Source of the DNA: CAVVYA01 sp963752345
GTDB taxonomy: Bacteria; Pseudomonadota; Alphaproteobacteria; SMXQ01
Length of the DNA stretch: 64,000 nt
Assembly: GCA_963752345.1 (NCBI GenBank)
Contig: CAVVYA010000002.1
Coordinates: 1,159,143 to 1,223,142 of the forward strand
Direction of reading: 5' to 3'
The stretch's first letter is position 1, and the number at the start of each line of letters is the position of its first letter. The position numbers and the translations under genes were made by a program. Below are positions 37,693 to 46,498 of the stretch, piece by piece. The notes under the pieces are model-generated. The model saw only the letters and a list, made by a program, of their open reading frames with translations, searched no databases and was not told where the DNA came from.

Positions 37693-38775
37693 TTACGGAG
37701 AGGCTGGCTTGAGAACCTTCTTGGCCTTGGCGGCGACCTCGGACGGAAACGCGCCGACGTTCTGGACCAGGACCTGCAAGTCTTTGCCATGCATGAAATC
37801 GATATCGAGTTGGCGCTTCCTGGCATCGTCCAGAAATACCGGATCCTTCATCATAGCCGCGAAGGCCGTGCGCAGGGTATCGACGCGCGCTGCCGGCAGA
37901 TTGGGCCCGGACACGAACGAGCGGCCCATATCCTCGGTGCTTGCCAGCAGCGCCAGGATCTGCCGGTCGTCGTCGTTCGACGCAAGATCGGCCAGCACGG
38001 GAATGTCCGGCAGATCGGCATGACGCTTGAGCGCGATCTGGTAGAGCACGGCGACCTTTCCCTCCTTGACCCAGTCGGCGCGCGGGCCGGTCAGGTCGAG
38101 CCAGCCGGCAATGCCGAGTCCGTGGGTCTCGCCGCGCTCCATGGCGAGATACATGTCGGCGCTGCCCTGGTAGCCCTGCACCACCTTGAACCTGGTGCCC
38201 GCCGCATGATTGAGCGCGAGCGGCACCATGGCGGAGGTCGCGGTCGGCGACGTGGCGCCGAGGATGATTTCCGTTTTCTTCGCGTCCTCGATGGTTTTGA
38301 CGCCGGTGGTGTGCCAGACCAGCCCGACACTGAGCCGCGTGCCCATGCGGCCGATCCAGTTGAACTTGGTGACGTCGAACGTGCCGCCCTGGATGTCGAG
38401 CACCTGGTTGGCCAGCAGACCCTGATGGAGCAGCCCGAGGAATGTGCCGTCCTGGGCAGCCACGCCGTAAATATGCGCGGCGGCCTTCGCCGTGGTAGCG
38501 CCCGGCATGTGCTGCACGATGAAGCTGGGATTGCCGGGTATGTGCCGGCCCATGTGGTCGGCGAGCGTGCGCGCGTAAGCATCGAAGCCGCCGCCCGGCG
38601 GAAAGCCGACGATGACCTTGACCTGCTTGCCGGCGTAGAAGCCGTCGTCGGCGGATTGCGCGGCGGCCGGCTGCGCCGCGAGCGGCACGACCGCCAGCGT
38701 TGCCGCGACGCAGAGCGTCGCAAGGCCGGTTTTGCACGCGTCGGCTGGTTGCGCGGAATATCGACGTCCGGACAT
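37693..38775 (-). CDS. TctC/Bug-type periplasmic substrate-binding protein
   Basis: Intact 360-residue receptor. GGGGAGGGAG before the ATG at 38775; the signal peptide ends near AQPAAAQSAD. Mature protein: FYAGKQVKVIVGFPPGGGFD, IVQHMPGATTAKAAAHIYG and ATSPTATSAMVPLALNHAAG. It is closest to the receptor at 48422-49450, with which it shares long stretches. It is flanked by two ubiD genes, so an acid captured in the periplasm may be fed to decarboxylation after uptake. Confidence 0.9.
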   Translation of the reverse strand: MSGRRYSAQPADACKTGLATLCVAATLAVVPLAAQPAAAQSADDGFYAGKQVKVIVGFPPGGGFDAYARTLADHMGRHIPGNPSFIVQHMPGATTAKAAAHIYGVAAQDGTFLGLLHQGLLANQVLDIQGGTFDVTKFNWIGRMGTRLSVGLVWHTTGVKTIEDAKKTEIILGATSPTATSAMVPLALNHAAGTRFKVVQGYQGSADMYLAMERGETHGLGIAGWLDLTGPRADWVKEGKVAVLYQIALKRHADLPDIPVLADLASNDDDRQILALLASTEDMGRSFVSGPNLPAARVDTLRTAFAAMMKDPVFLDDARKRQLDIDFMHGKDLQVLVQNVGAFPSEVAAKAKKVLKPASP

Positions 38776-38828
38776 GCTCCCTCCCCGTTTTACATGTTCA
38801 TCCCGGCCGATCTTGAGCGTCGGCCGTT

Positions 38829-40442
38829 TTATTCGTCGGCTTTGCGCCGTTGTTGCTTGGCGCGGTCGCCGGTGCGGTGATGATCGCCCTCGACCGCCCA
38901 TTGCGCTTCCTGGCGATCGCGTTCGCTCCAGTTGCCGAGCTCGTAACCATGCCATGGCACGCGCGGGGTGAGCTTCGGCAGGCCGAGCTCCTCCCAGATC
39001 ACCTTGGCCTTGTCCATATATTGCTTGGCCGGCAGCGATACCGGCGGATAGTCCCACTTGCGCATGGCGTTGATCAAGGCCAGCGAGCCGAACACGCTCT
39101 GCTTCGTGCTGTCGGCGGATTCGCTTGGCGGCGCGCCCGACGGGTCGAGCCCGACGCTGCGATTGCCCAGCGTGCGCAGATCGTGCTCCGGCTGCATGCG
39201 GTAGCTCAGCGCCCAGACCACCGAATCCATATCGTTGATGTCGATGTCCTCGTCGACGCAGATGATCATCTTGCCGACGGTCGAGTTGCGGCCGGCGACG
39301 GCATACATCGCCTGCCACGCCACCGACGGGTTGCACGGCTTCATCTGGATGACGCACCAGGAATCCACCGCGATGTCGTGGAAGCTGATGTCCTTGACCT
39401 GCGGAATGCCGCAGTGATTGCGCAGATAGAACAGATAGCTGTTGTCCTGGCCGAGCTTCTTGAGCTTGCTGCTCTCGGACGGCGGCATCTGGCTGGTGAT
39501 GGCGGTGAAGATCGGATTCTTGCGATGGGTGATCGCCGTCACCTCGAACACCGCGTTATAGACCCGCTCGCCCATGTAGCCGGTGTATTCGCCGAACGGC
39601 GCTTCTTCCTCGATATACTCGGTGGAAATGCGGCCCTCGATCACCAGCTCGGCGTGCGCCGGCACCAGCAGGTCGACCGTCTGGCATTTCACCAGTTCGA
39701 GCGGCTCGCCGATCAGGCTGCCCGCCACCGCGTATTCCTCGATGCCATAGGGGATGCGCGTGCCCGAACAATAGGTCAGGGCCGGCGGCCCGCCGATCAC
39801 CAGCGCCGCTTCCAGCGGCACGCCGCGCTGGCGTGCCTGGTCCCAGTGCTTCCACGCCTGGTTGCGCGGGCTGACGAACATGCCCATGCGGTCGGCCGCC
39901 TTCACCTGGCCGCGGTAGTTGCCGACGTTGTGCCAGCCGGTCTCCAGATCCTTGGTCACCCAATTGGAGGCCGTGGTGTAAGGCCCGACATCGAAGCCCG
40001 GCGTCGAGATCGGAATCGAAAATTCCTCCAGGCCGCCATGCTCGAGCAGCGCGGCGCCGATGTGGATCTCTTCGTGCACGAAGCCCGTATCGACAACCTT
40101 CGGCGGCGTCGGCTTGGCCTGCGCCTTCTGCCAGCGGCCGCGAATCTCGTCGGGCTTGCAGCCCATGCCGATGGCATAGACCTCCGACGACGCGGCATAG
40201 ATGCCGACGGCGACGCCGCCCGGCAGCTTCCTGCCCTTGGCATTGGTGACGTTCTCGAAGAAGAAGCCCCGGCGCTGGTCCTCCTGCAGGCCGCGGAACT
40301 GCCAGCGCACCAGCGGCATCAGCTCGGTGTCCTTGTTGATCGGCCGGCTGACGCGGGTGAGCTTGCCCTGAGTCTCGAGGTTGCTCAGATGGGTCCGCAG
40401 ATCCTGCAGATTCGTCTTTGTATTGCCCGCGTTCCCATCCAT
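38829..40442 (-). CDS. UbiD-family prenylated-FMN decarboxylase (A-type copy)
   Basis: Intact 537-residue decarboxylase. It opens with LQDLRTHLSNLETQGKLTRV, then MPLVRWQFRGLQEDQRRGFF, and has the UbiD metal/prFMN region (ETGWHNVGNYRGQVKAADR), EEEAPFGEYTGYMGER and VDEDIDINDMDSVVWALSYR. The C-terminal tail ends in a basic segment (AKQQRRKADE). It begins the UbiD-TctC-UbiD-TctC unit, downstream of the amidohydrolase and Rieske ferredoxin genes. The N-terminus is mirrored by the truncated remnant at 49475-49693. Confidence 0.9.
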   Translation of the reverse strand: MDGNAGNTKTNLQDLRTHLSNLETQGKLTRVSRPINKDTELMPLVRWQFRGLQEDQRRGFFFENVTNAKGRKLPGGVAVGIYAASSEVYAIGMGCKPDEIRGRWQKAQAKPTPPKVVDTGFVHEEIHIGAALLEHGGLEEFSIPISTPGFDVGPYTTASNWVTKDLETGWHNVGNYRGQVKAADRMGMFVSPRNQAWKHWDQARQRGVPLEAALVIGGPPALTYCSGTRIPYGIEEYAVAGSLIGEPLELVKCQTVDLLVPAHAELVIEGRISTEYIEEEAPFGEYTGYMGERVYNAVFEVTAITHRKNPIFTAITSQMPPSESSKLKKLGQDNSYLFYLRNHCGIPQVKDISFHDIAVDSWCVIQMKPCNPSVAWQAMYAVAGRNSTVGKMIICVDEDIDINDMDSVVWALSYRMQPEHDLRTLGNRSVGLDPSGAPPSESADSTKQSVFGSLALINAMRKWDYPPVSLPAKQYMDKAKVIWEELGLPKLTPRVPWHGYELGNWSERDRQEAQWAVEGDHHRTGDRAKQQRRKADE

Positions 40443-40589
40443 GGCGTTCCCCAGATACCGGCACTTTGATTTTGATAGCGCGCCGGGACGTGATGATCGC
40501 CTCGCGCGCGGCAGGACGCAACAGCCCAGCGCCGCGGCGACGGTATTTTATTTTTCGCCGCCCGGCCCGGGATGTCGCGCTCGGTCGAA

Positions 40590-41741
40590 TTAGCTATTCA
40601 GCCGCCAGAACCAGTTCTTGGCATTGTCGGCGAGGATCTTCTTGCGGCCCTCTTCCGAAATCGGCGTCTCGAACACCCAGTTCAGCGGATCGAATGTGGC
40701 ATGCGGCCAATCCGAGGAATAGAGCAGCATGTCCTCGCCGCGGCACATCTCCATGAGGTGCTTGAAGTGCTGCATGTCTTTGGGCACGCACATCGGCTGG
40801 CTGGCGAAGCGGACGTTGGAATAGAAATACTCGCTCGGCATCTTGGCCAGGAACTTCTCGCCGGCTTCGAGCTTGCGCTCGCACATTTTGATGTCGCCGG
40901 GGTGGTTGAGATAGAAGTCGTCGGCGCGAGCCTGGAATTCCGGCATCCACCAGAAGCCGCCTTCCTTCAGCACGATGCGCAGATCCGGCCATTTGTCGAA
41001 CAGGCCCTGCATGATCATGCTGGCGATGTAGGACATGCTGATGCCGCAGCTCGCGATGCCGAACAGTTCGGTCCAGGTGCGCGCGCCCTGATGCAGCGGC
41101 GTGAACTGTTGCCAGAACGTGCCGACGTGCGAGGTGACGATGAGCTTGTGTTCGGCGGCGGCCGCGAAGATCGGATCATGCCTGGCCGAGCCGAGCGGTT
41201 CGTAGTTGGCGCCGAATTCGGTATAGACGCTGACGAAGCCCGGGTTGGCGCCGACGCGGCGGATCTCCGCGGCGCCCGCTTCCGGATTGCGGTGGTTGAC
41301 CATGATCTCGCAACGGATGCGCGGGCTGACCGGCATGACCTCGTTGATCAGGTAGTCGTTGTAGGCCGAGCAGGTCGCCGTCAGCATGGTCTGGTGGAAC
41401 ATGCTCTGCGGGCGCTGGAAGCCCGGGCTGATGATGACCGTGTCGACGCCGATCTCGTCGATGACGCGCAGGACGTCCGCCGCGGTGCGCGCGCGGCCCT
41501 GGGTCTCCTGCCCGGTGCCTTCGAGGTCGAGCGCGATGCTCGGGCCGTAGTCGCCGCCCACCGGCGGGTATGTCTTCGCCGCGCTCTTGAACGGCTCCTT
41601 CATATATTTGCGCAGCTCGTTCCATTCCGGCAGGAAGTGAAAATCGGTATCCACCACCTTCATCGCGCGGCCGCGCGCGTCGATCGGATCGGGTTTCACG
41701 CGCGTGGCGCGCTCGCGCTTCGGGCTGGTCATCACATTCAT
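40590..41741 (-). CDS. Amidohydrolase-family (ACMSD-like, PF04909) metal-dependent decarboxylase or hydrolase
   Basis: TIM-barrel metalloenzyme of 383 residues, cytoplasmic. The metal motif near the start is DTDFHF (Asp33 and His35) rather than HxH. The second histidine is in TSHVGTFWQQF, an Asp/His pair is in SSDWPHATFDP, and the family tail is DNAKNWFWR. Members of this group decarboxylate aromatic acids or open lactones. It sits between the Rieske ferredoxin and a ubiD gene, consistent with an aromatic-acid pathway. Its substrate is unknown. Confidence 0.87.
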   Translation of the reverse strand: MNVMTSPKRERATRVKPDPIDARGRAMKVVDTDFHFLPEWNELRKYMKEPFKSAAKTYPPVGGDYGPSIALDLEGTGQETQGRARTAADVLRVIDEIGVDTVIISPGFQRPQSMFHQTMLTATCSAYNDYLINEVMPVSPRIRCEIMVNHRNPEAGAAEIRRVGANPGFVSVYTEFGANYEPLGSARHDPIFAAAAEHKLIVTSHVGTFWQQFTPLHQGARTWTELFGIASCGISMSYIASMIMQGLFDKWPDLRIVLKEGGFWWMPEFQARADDFYLNHPGDIKMCERKLEAGEKFLAKMPSEYFYSNVRFASQPMCVPKDMQHFKHLMEMCRGEDMLLYSSDWPHATFDPLNWVFETPISEEGRKKILADNAKNWFWRLNS

Positions 41742-41789
41742 GTCGCTTCTCCAAAGTTCGGGTCGACGGCTGTCCTTGCTGGAGGCTCG

Positions 41790-42113
41790 TCAGACCCGCA
41801 GGATCACCTCGTCGCCTTCGACGACCACATCGTATTTGCGCAGGCCCTGGGTGGCCGTGACGTCGAGCTTGCCATCCTCGAGCCGCCAATTCCAGTGGTG
41901 CCACGGGCAGCGCACCACTTTGTCCTCGCTTACTACCGTGCCTTCGCACAACGAGGCGCCCTTATGCGGACAGGCGTTGTGAATGGCGAACACCTCGCTG
42001 CCGATGCGGAAGACCGCGATCGTGCGGCGCCCGGCCTGCACGGCAATCCCCTTGCCGTCGGGAAGTTCGTTCAATTTTCCGACGCTATATTCCTGCATAC
42101 CCATCCCACTCAT
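41790..42113 (-). CDS. Rieske 2Fe-2S ferredoxin
   Basis: A 107-residue soluble iron-sulfur protein. The Rieske ligands are Cys48 and His50 in CPHKGASLCEG and Cys69 and His72 in CPWHHWNW. It is short and carries no oxygenase domain, so it is a free electron carrier or a regulatory-type subunit. It is the first gene of the catabolic unit and is divergent from the IclR regulator. Confidence 0.92.
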   Translation of the reverse strand: MSGMGMQEYSVGKLNELPDGKGIAVQAGRRTIAVFRIGSEVFAIHNACPHKGASLCEGTVVSEDKVVRCPWHHWNWRLEDGKLDVTATQGLRKYDVVVEGDEVILRV

Positions 42114-42142
42114 GGACCCCGGAAACTTCGAGGTCTACAGTT

Positions 42143-42168
42143 TTCGATATCGATGACGATTTTTGTCA
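42143..42168. promoter_or_regulatory. Candidate operator for the divergent IclR regulator
   Basis: A perfect 10-bp palindrome TCGATATCGA (42143-42152) followed by the inverted repeat ATGAC-N7-GTCAT (42152-42168) in the gap between the Rieske gene and the iclR-type gene. IclR proteins bind short palindromes in such positions. Confidence 0.3.
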
Positions 42169-42308
42169 TGGTCGCAGAATTGCGGTCCGCTGTCCACCGC
42201 TTTGAACCGGCCGGAAGCCGTGGCGCAGCAAGGAGATGGACGGGCCAGCCGGCCTTTGGCACACTGCGCCGGCTCGTCCCTGCCCCTCTCCTCCGTCGCG
42301 GTATTCCC

Positions 42309-43160
42309 ATGCGTAAACCGGCCAAGCCACGCAGCAAGCCCACGCGCAAGCGCCAGGCGGGCGACGCCATGCCGCGGCATGGCATCCGCTCCATCGTGGT
42401 CGGTGTATCGCTGCTCAACAAGCTGGCGGCGATCGGCCGGCCCGCGACCCTGAGCGAGATCGCCGCCGCGGCCGGCATGTCGCCGACGCGCACCCACCGC
42501 TATCTGCTCGGTCTCGCCGGCACCCGGCTGGTCGAGCAGAACCCGGTGTCCGGGCGCTACGACCTGGGTTCGCAGATCCTCGAGCTTGGTGTCACCGCGT
42601 TGGGCCGCGTCGACGCGGTGCGCATGGCGACCGACGCACTGACGGAGTTGAGCGAACGCACGCGGCTCGCCTCCCTGATCTGCGTCTGGGGCACCAACGG
42701 CCCGACGGTGATCCGCTGGGAGCAGGCCGACCTCGCCTCCGCCGTACGCATCCGCGAGGGCCGCAATCTGCCTTTGCTGCGCAGCGCCTCGGGCCGCGTG
42801 TTCCTGGCCTACCAGAAGCCGGCCACGGTCGAGCCCTTCGTCAAGCGCGAACTCGCCGAATGGGAGGCCAAGCAAGACAAGCCGATGGGACCGAAGCAGG
42901 TCGAGGCCCTGCGCGAGGAAGTTCGGCGCCACGGACTGGGCCGCAATATCGGCGAGGAAGGCAACAATCTCGCGGCCCTCTCGGCCCCTGTGTTCGACGC
43001 CAGCGGCCGCATCGCCCTCAGCGTCACGCTGATCAGCTCGATCGGCAGCTTCGAACCGGATTACGACGGCGCGGCGGCGCAAGAGCTGAAAGCCGCCGCG
43101 GCCGATCTGTCGCGCCGGCTCGGCGCGCCGAACAATGCCGTCAGCCCACCGGCATCCTGA
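42309..43160 (+). CDS. IclR-family transcriptional regulator
   Basis: A 283-residue regulator. Following a basic N-terminal tail (MRKPAKPRSKPTRKRQ), a winged helix-turn-helix occupies about residues 28-85 (RPATLSEIAAAAGMSPTRTH). The effector domain (RNIGEEGNNLAALSAPVFD, GRIALSVTLISSI) is typical of IclR. Divergent orientation from the Rieske, amidohydrolase, UbiD and TctC unit suggests it controls that unit in response to an aromatic compound. Its stop overlaps the 3' end of the convergent kinase gene by 20 bases. Confidence 0.9.
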   Translation: MRKPAKPRSKPTRKRQAGDAMPRHGIRSIVVGVSLLNKLAAIGRPATLSEIAAAAGMSPTRTHRYLLGLAGTRLVEQNPVSGRYDLGSQILELGVTALGRVDAVRMATDALTELSERTRLASLICVWGTNGPTVIRWEQADLASAVRIREGRNLPLLRSASGRVFLAYQKPATVEPFVKRELAEWEAKQDKPMGPKQVEALREEVRRHGLGRNIGEEGNNLAALSAPVFDASGRIALSVTLISSIGSFEPDYDGAAAQELKAAAADLSRRLGAPNNAVSPPAS

Positions 43161-44337
43161 GTGTGAAGCGGGTCTCGGTCGCGCTCGAATTCACAGTGAG
43201 CGTTCCATCGTGAGCTCGGGCAATCGCAAACGCGATATATAGCCCGAGGCCAAGGCCTTGGTGTTTGCCATGGGCCGATCCGCGAAAGAACGGCTGGAAC
43301 AGGCTTTCGACGACATTGGATGGTATCGGATCCCCGGCGTTCGCGACCGACAGCTCAAAGACGTCTCCCTCGAGCGAGGCTCGCACAAAAACCGGATGAT
43401 CCTGCGCGCCATGCGAAAGAGCATTGGCCAGCAAGTTCGACAAGAGCTGCCCTATCCGCGGGCGATCGCAAAAAACCGGGCGGGCCAGCGTAATTTCCGC
43501 TTCTATGACCCGATCAGGTCGCGCCGTGCGGAGTTCCGCGATAACCTGTTCGAGCACCGGTCCGAGTGGCTCATTGGCGCTGCGGATCAACACGAGACCG
43601 CCGCCCAGGCGGCTCTGCGCGAAGTCCAGCACATTGTCGATCAAGCCGGCCATGCGCTGAACGCTATTTTGGATGAGCGTGACGATCGCGGTCGCCTTGA
43701 CGTCGAGCGGCGTTCTGCAAAGCAGCCTGGACCCCGCATCGATCGAGGCAAGCGGATTGCGCAGGTCATGGCCCAGCACGGCGATGAACTGTTCACGCAG
43801 CTCCGCTGCCTGACGTTCGTTCAGGAGCGCCGCTTCGCTGCTCCTCAGCCGTTCCTGCGAGTCGAGATGCAAGCCGATCAAGTCGGCAAACAGCTTGAGC
43901 ATGCCAATCGTCTCCGGCGTGTTCAGCTTGGCGGGCCGCGGATCGATCGCGCACAGGGTGCCGAAGAATGTGCCGTCCGCGTGCCGGATCGGCATCGAGA
44001 TGTAGCTCTGGAAGCCGTACATCGCAGGTGTGGGATGACTGTGGAAAAATGCGTCCTCGGCGACGTTGTCGATGACGATCGGCTCCCCGCTCATGCGAAT
44101 TTGGTCGCAGATGGTGGTTTCGACCTTCAACTCGCCGCCCGGCTCGAGACCGAAGTGGATCTCGTCGCGCACCTGGCAAGCGATCCAGCGGTCTTCCGTC
44201 ACGCGAGCGACCGCCGCGAAACCCATCCCGGTCGTCCGGCAAACCACTTCGAGGATCAAGGGCACCGCGTCGATACGGCCGACCATGGCCACATCGCCCT
44301 GCAAGTCCCGTATCGAGGGAGGTTCTCCGTCGCCCAT
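43141..44337 (-). CDS. GAF-domain sensor histidine kinase
   Basis: A 398-residue cytoplasmic kinase with no membrane segment. An N-terminal GAF domain occupies about residues 20-160. Then come a HisKA domain with His190 in VLGHDLRNPLASID, and an HATPase domain with LLANALSHG and the G-box GLGLGLYIAFAIARAHDG. No response regulator gene lies beside it. The GAF domain could bind a small ligand, phytochrome-like or redox signal, not resolvable here. Its 3' end overlaps the convergent IclR gene by 20 bases. Confidence 0.9.
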   Translation of the reverse strand: MGDGEPPSIRDLQGDVAMVGRIDAVPLILEVVCRTTGMGFAAVARVTEDRWIACQVRDEIHFGLEPGGELKVETTICDQIRMSGEPIVIDNVAEDAFFHSHPTPAMYGFQSYISMPIRHADGTFFGTLCAIDPRPAKLNTPETIGMLKLFADLIGLHLDSQERLRSSEAALLNERQAAELREQFIAVLGHDLRNPLASIDAGSRLLCRTPLDVKATAIVTLIQNSVQRMAGLIDNVLDFAQSRLGGGLVLIRSANEPLGPVLEQVIAELRTARPDRVIEAEITLARPVFCDRPRIGQLLSNLLANALSHGAQDHPVFVRASLEGDVFELSVANAGDPIPSNVVESLFQPFFRGSAHGKHQGLGLGLYIAFAIARAHDGTLTVNSSATETRFTLRMPVG

Positions 44338-44426
44338 TCGGGAAGTTTAGGGATGCAACCCCAGGCGGTCACGGGTTATTAGAACCCACGGCGGTTGAAG
44401 ACTTATCCGCCACTTTGGAACTTGAT

Positions 44427-45404
44427 TTAAGGTGCCGCGCTGTCTTCGCGGTAGAGGCCGAGCGCCTTGAGCACGGGCGTGTCGTGCACCGAGAACAGCA
44501 CCGCCTCACCGGTTTTGGACAGATTGACGTGGTGGTGGCGCGCCCAGTTGGGCACCACGAAGCAGTCGTTCTTGCCCCAGCGGATCTCCTGGCCGTCGAT
44601 CTCGGTCTTGCCTTCGCCGCGCACGACGAAATAGACCGCGCTGGACGTGCGCCTGACGGTGCGCGTTTCGAAGCCGGCCGGCAGCCATTGCGCGCGGCAC
44701 AGCAGCGTCGGCAAGGTCGCCCCACCGGTCAAAGGATTCAGATAGTCGTAAACCGCGCCCTCCGGCAGATTGCCTTGCTGAGAGGCCTGCCATTTGAGGG
44801 ACGGCTCCACGTCGCGCCACGGGAAGCGCAGCACGGGCGCGGCGGCACCGCGCAACGCCGCCGTCTGCTCCTTCTCGCCGAAGGCCTCGTAGAATGTCTG
44901 GTTGAGGCCCAGCACCAGCGGCACGTCGAGCACGTCGAGCCAGTAGACCGGCTTGTCGGATTGGTTGTGATGATCGTGCCACGACCAATTGGGCGTCAGC
45001 ACGAGGTCGTGGTCCTCCATCACGCAACGCTCGCCGTCGACCACCGTCGACAAGTCGGGATGACCCTGGATGACGAAACGCAGGGCCGCGATGCTGTGGC
45101 GGTGCGCCCAGGCGGTCTCGCCCGGCTGAATCATCTGCACGCCCATGTTGAGCGTCTGGGTGGTGCCGCGCGGCAGCGCCGGATTCTGGAAGATCAGGCT
45201 GCGCCGCGCGGTCATGCTTTCCGGCATGACGCGGCCCGCCTCGTCGAGCAGCGCCGTCACATCGGCCCATTTCCAGATCGCGGGCTGGCCGGCCGGCTTG
45301 GGCCCGCCGACCGCCTTCTGCAGGAACTCCTCCGACTTCCACTGGCCACGGATGTTCGACTTGGCGAGCTTGGCGTCGAAGGCTTCCAGTTCGGGAAAGG
45401 GCAT
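44427..45404 (-). CDS. Gentisate 1,2-dioxygenase-like bicupin protein
   Basis: Intact 325-residue ring-cleavage-type dioxygenase, Fe(II)-dependent by family. The first cupin has ETAWAHRHSIAALRFVIQGH, NWSWHDHHNQ and WLDVLDVPLVLGLNQ. The second cupin has VVRGEGKTEIDGQEIRWG and NWARHHHVN. It would oxidise a hydroxylated aromatic acid (gentisate, salicylate or 1-hydroxy-2-naphthoate type). It ends the second UbiD-TctC module, 39 bases after the TctC stop, so it could cleave the ring of the decarboxylated or hydroxylated product. Confidence 0.88.
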   Translation of the reverse strand: MPFPELEAFDAKLAKSNIRGQWKSEEFLQKAVGGPKPAGQPAIWKWADVTALLDEAGRVMPESMTARRSLIFQNPALPRGTTQTLNMGVQMIQPGETAWAHRHSIAALRFVIQGHPDLSTVVDGERCVMEDHDLVLTPNWSWHDHHNQSDKPVYWLDVLDVPLVLGLNQTFYEAFGEKEQTAALRGAAAPVLRFPWRDVEPSLKWQASQQGNLPEGAVYDYLNPLTGGATLPTLLCRAQWLPAGFETRTVRRTSSAVYFVVRGEGKTEIDGQEIRWGKNDCFVVPNWARHHHVNLSKTGEAVLFSVHDTPVLKALGLYREDSAAP

Positions 45405-45443
45405 CTCTCAACTCCACTGTGCGGCATCGGCCGCGCGACGAAA

Positions 45444-46466
45444 CTATTGGCCGCTGGCCAACACCCTGGCCTTGGCAACGACCGCCTCGGGCGTGCGGTA
45501 GGCTTTCGCGATGATCGCCGCCATCTCCGCCCCGCTCACCGGCGACAGGTCGAGGTTCTGCTTCTGCGCGTCGGCACGCAGCCCGGGATCCTTCATGGTG
45601 GCGTCGAACGCCGTGCGCAGCAGGCTGACGCGATCCGCCGGCACGTCGGGCGGCGCCACGAACGGACGCCCCATGGGATGCGCCGAGACCATCAGCTCGA
45701 GCACCGGCCGGTCCTCCGCGCTCACCAAATCGAGTAGCGACGGCACGTTCGCAATCCTTGGGTTGGGCTTCGGCGCGATCTGCAGGAAGACGAGGATCTT
45801 GCCCTCGGCCATGAGCTGCGGCCGGTCGGCCAGCACGTTGGCGTAGGAGCCGCCGCAGCGGCCCTGGATCTCGCCGCGCTCGACCGCGAGGTAGAGATCG
45901 TTGGTCGAGCGGTAGCCGGTGATCACCTTGAGCTTGGCGCCGAGCATCGACTGGATGGTGGCGTAGAACGTGGTGAGTTCGGCGCCGCGCCCGGTGGTGC
46001 CGACCATCAACTCCTTGCTCTTGAGATCCTCGATGGTGCGGATGCCGGAATCGTCGCGCGTGATGCAGACGTCGTCCTCGCTGTTCATCGAGCCGATGAA
46101 GTTGAACTTCTCGGCCTCGAACTTCGGCCCCTCGATGGCGAGCAGCGGCATCAGCGGCACCGCGCGGTGACCGATGCCGAACACGGTGCCGTCCTTGGGC
46201 GCCACGTTGTAGAGGTGGTTGTAGAAAGTCAGGCTGCCGGCGCCCGGCATGTTCTGCGCCAGGATGCTCGGCTGGCCGGGAATATGCTTGGGCATGTGGC
46301 GCACCAGCAGGCGGGCATAGGCATCGAAGAAGGTGCCCGCCTCCGTGCCGACGAGAACGCGAAGCTGCTTGCCGGCGAAGAATTCCCGCGCCGGCTGCGC
46401 CGCGGCCGCCGAGACGCCGAGGGCCAGAAAACCCGCAACCACACCAACAACCGCGCTTCGCATCAT
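45444..46466 (-). CDS. TctC/Bug-type periplasmic substrate-binding protein
   Basis: Intact 340-residue receptor. AGGAGGGAG stands before the paired ATGATG. The signal peptide ends near VSAAAAQPA. The mature protein has FFAGKQLRVLVGTEAGTFFD, AQNMPGAGSLTFYNHLYNV and YANVLADRPQLMAEG. The first ligand loop has TEAGTFFDAYAR instead of the usual PPGGGFDAYAR, so its ligand may differ. It lies between ubiD and the cupin dioxygenase gene. Confidence 0.9.
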   Translation of the reverse strand: MMRSAVVGVVAGFLALGVSAAAAQPAREFFAGKQLRVLVGTEAGTFFDAYARLLVRHMPKHIPGQPSILAQNMPGAGSLTFYNHLYNVAPKDGTVFGIGHRAVPLMPLLAIEGPKFEAEKFNFIGSMNSEDDVCITRDDSGIRTIEDLKSKELMVGTTGRGAELTTFYATIQSMLGAKLKVITGYRSTNDLYLAVERGEIQGRCGGSYANVLADRPQLMAEGKILVFLQIAPKPNPRIANVPSLLDLVSAEDRPVLELMVSAHPMGRPFVAPPDVPADRVSLLRTAFDATMKDPGLRADAQKQNLDLSPVSGAEMAAIIAKAYRTPEAVVAKARVLASGQ

Positions 46467-46498
46467 CGCTCCCTCCTGTTTCGGGCCTGCCGCCGGCC

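Noticed and set aside
40572..42308. Plus-strand extension of the IclR frame by 580 codons
   Set aside because: It is antisense to the amidohydrolase and Rieske genes. The IclR start is at 42309 with the usual basic tail and helix-turn-helix.
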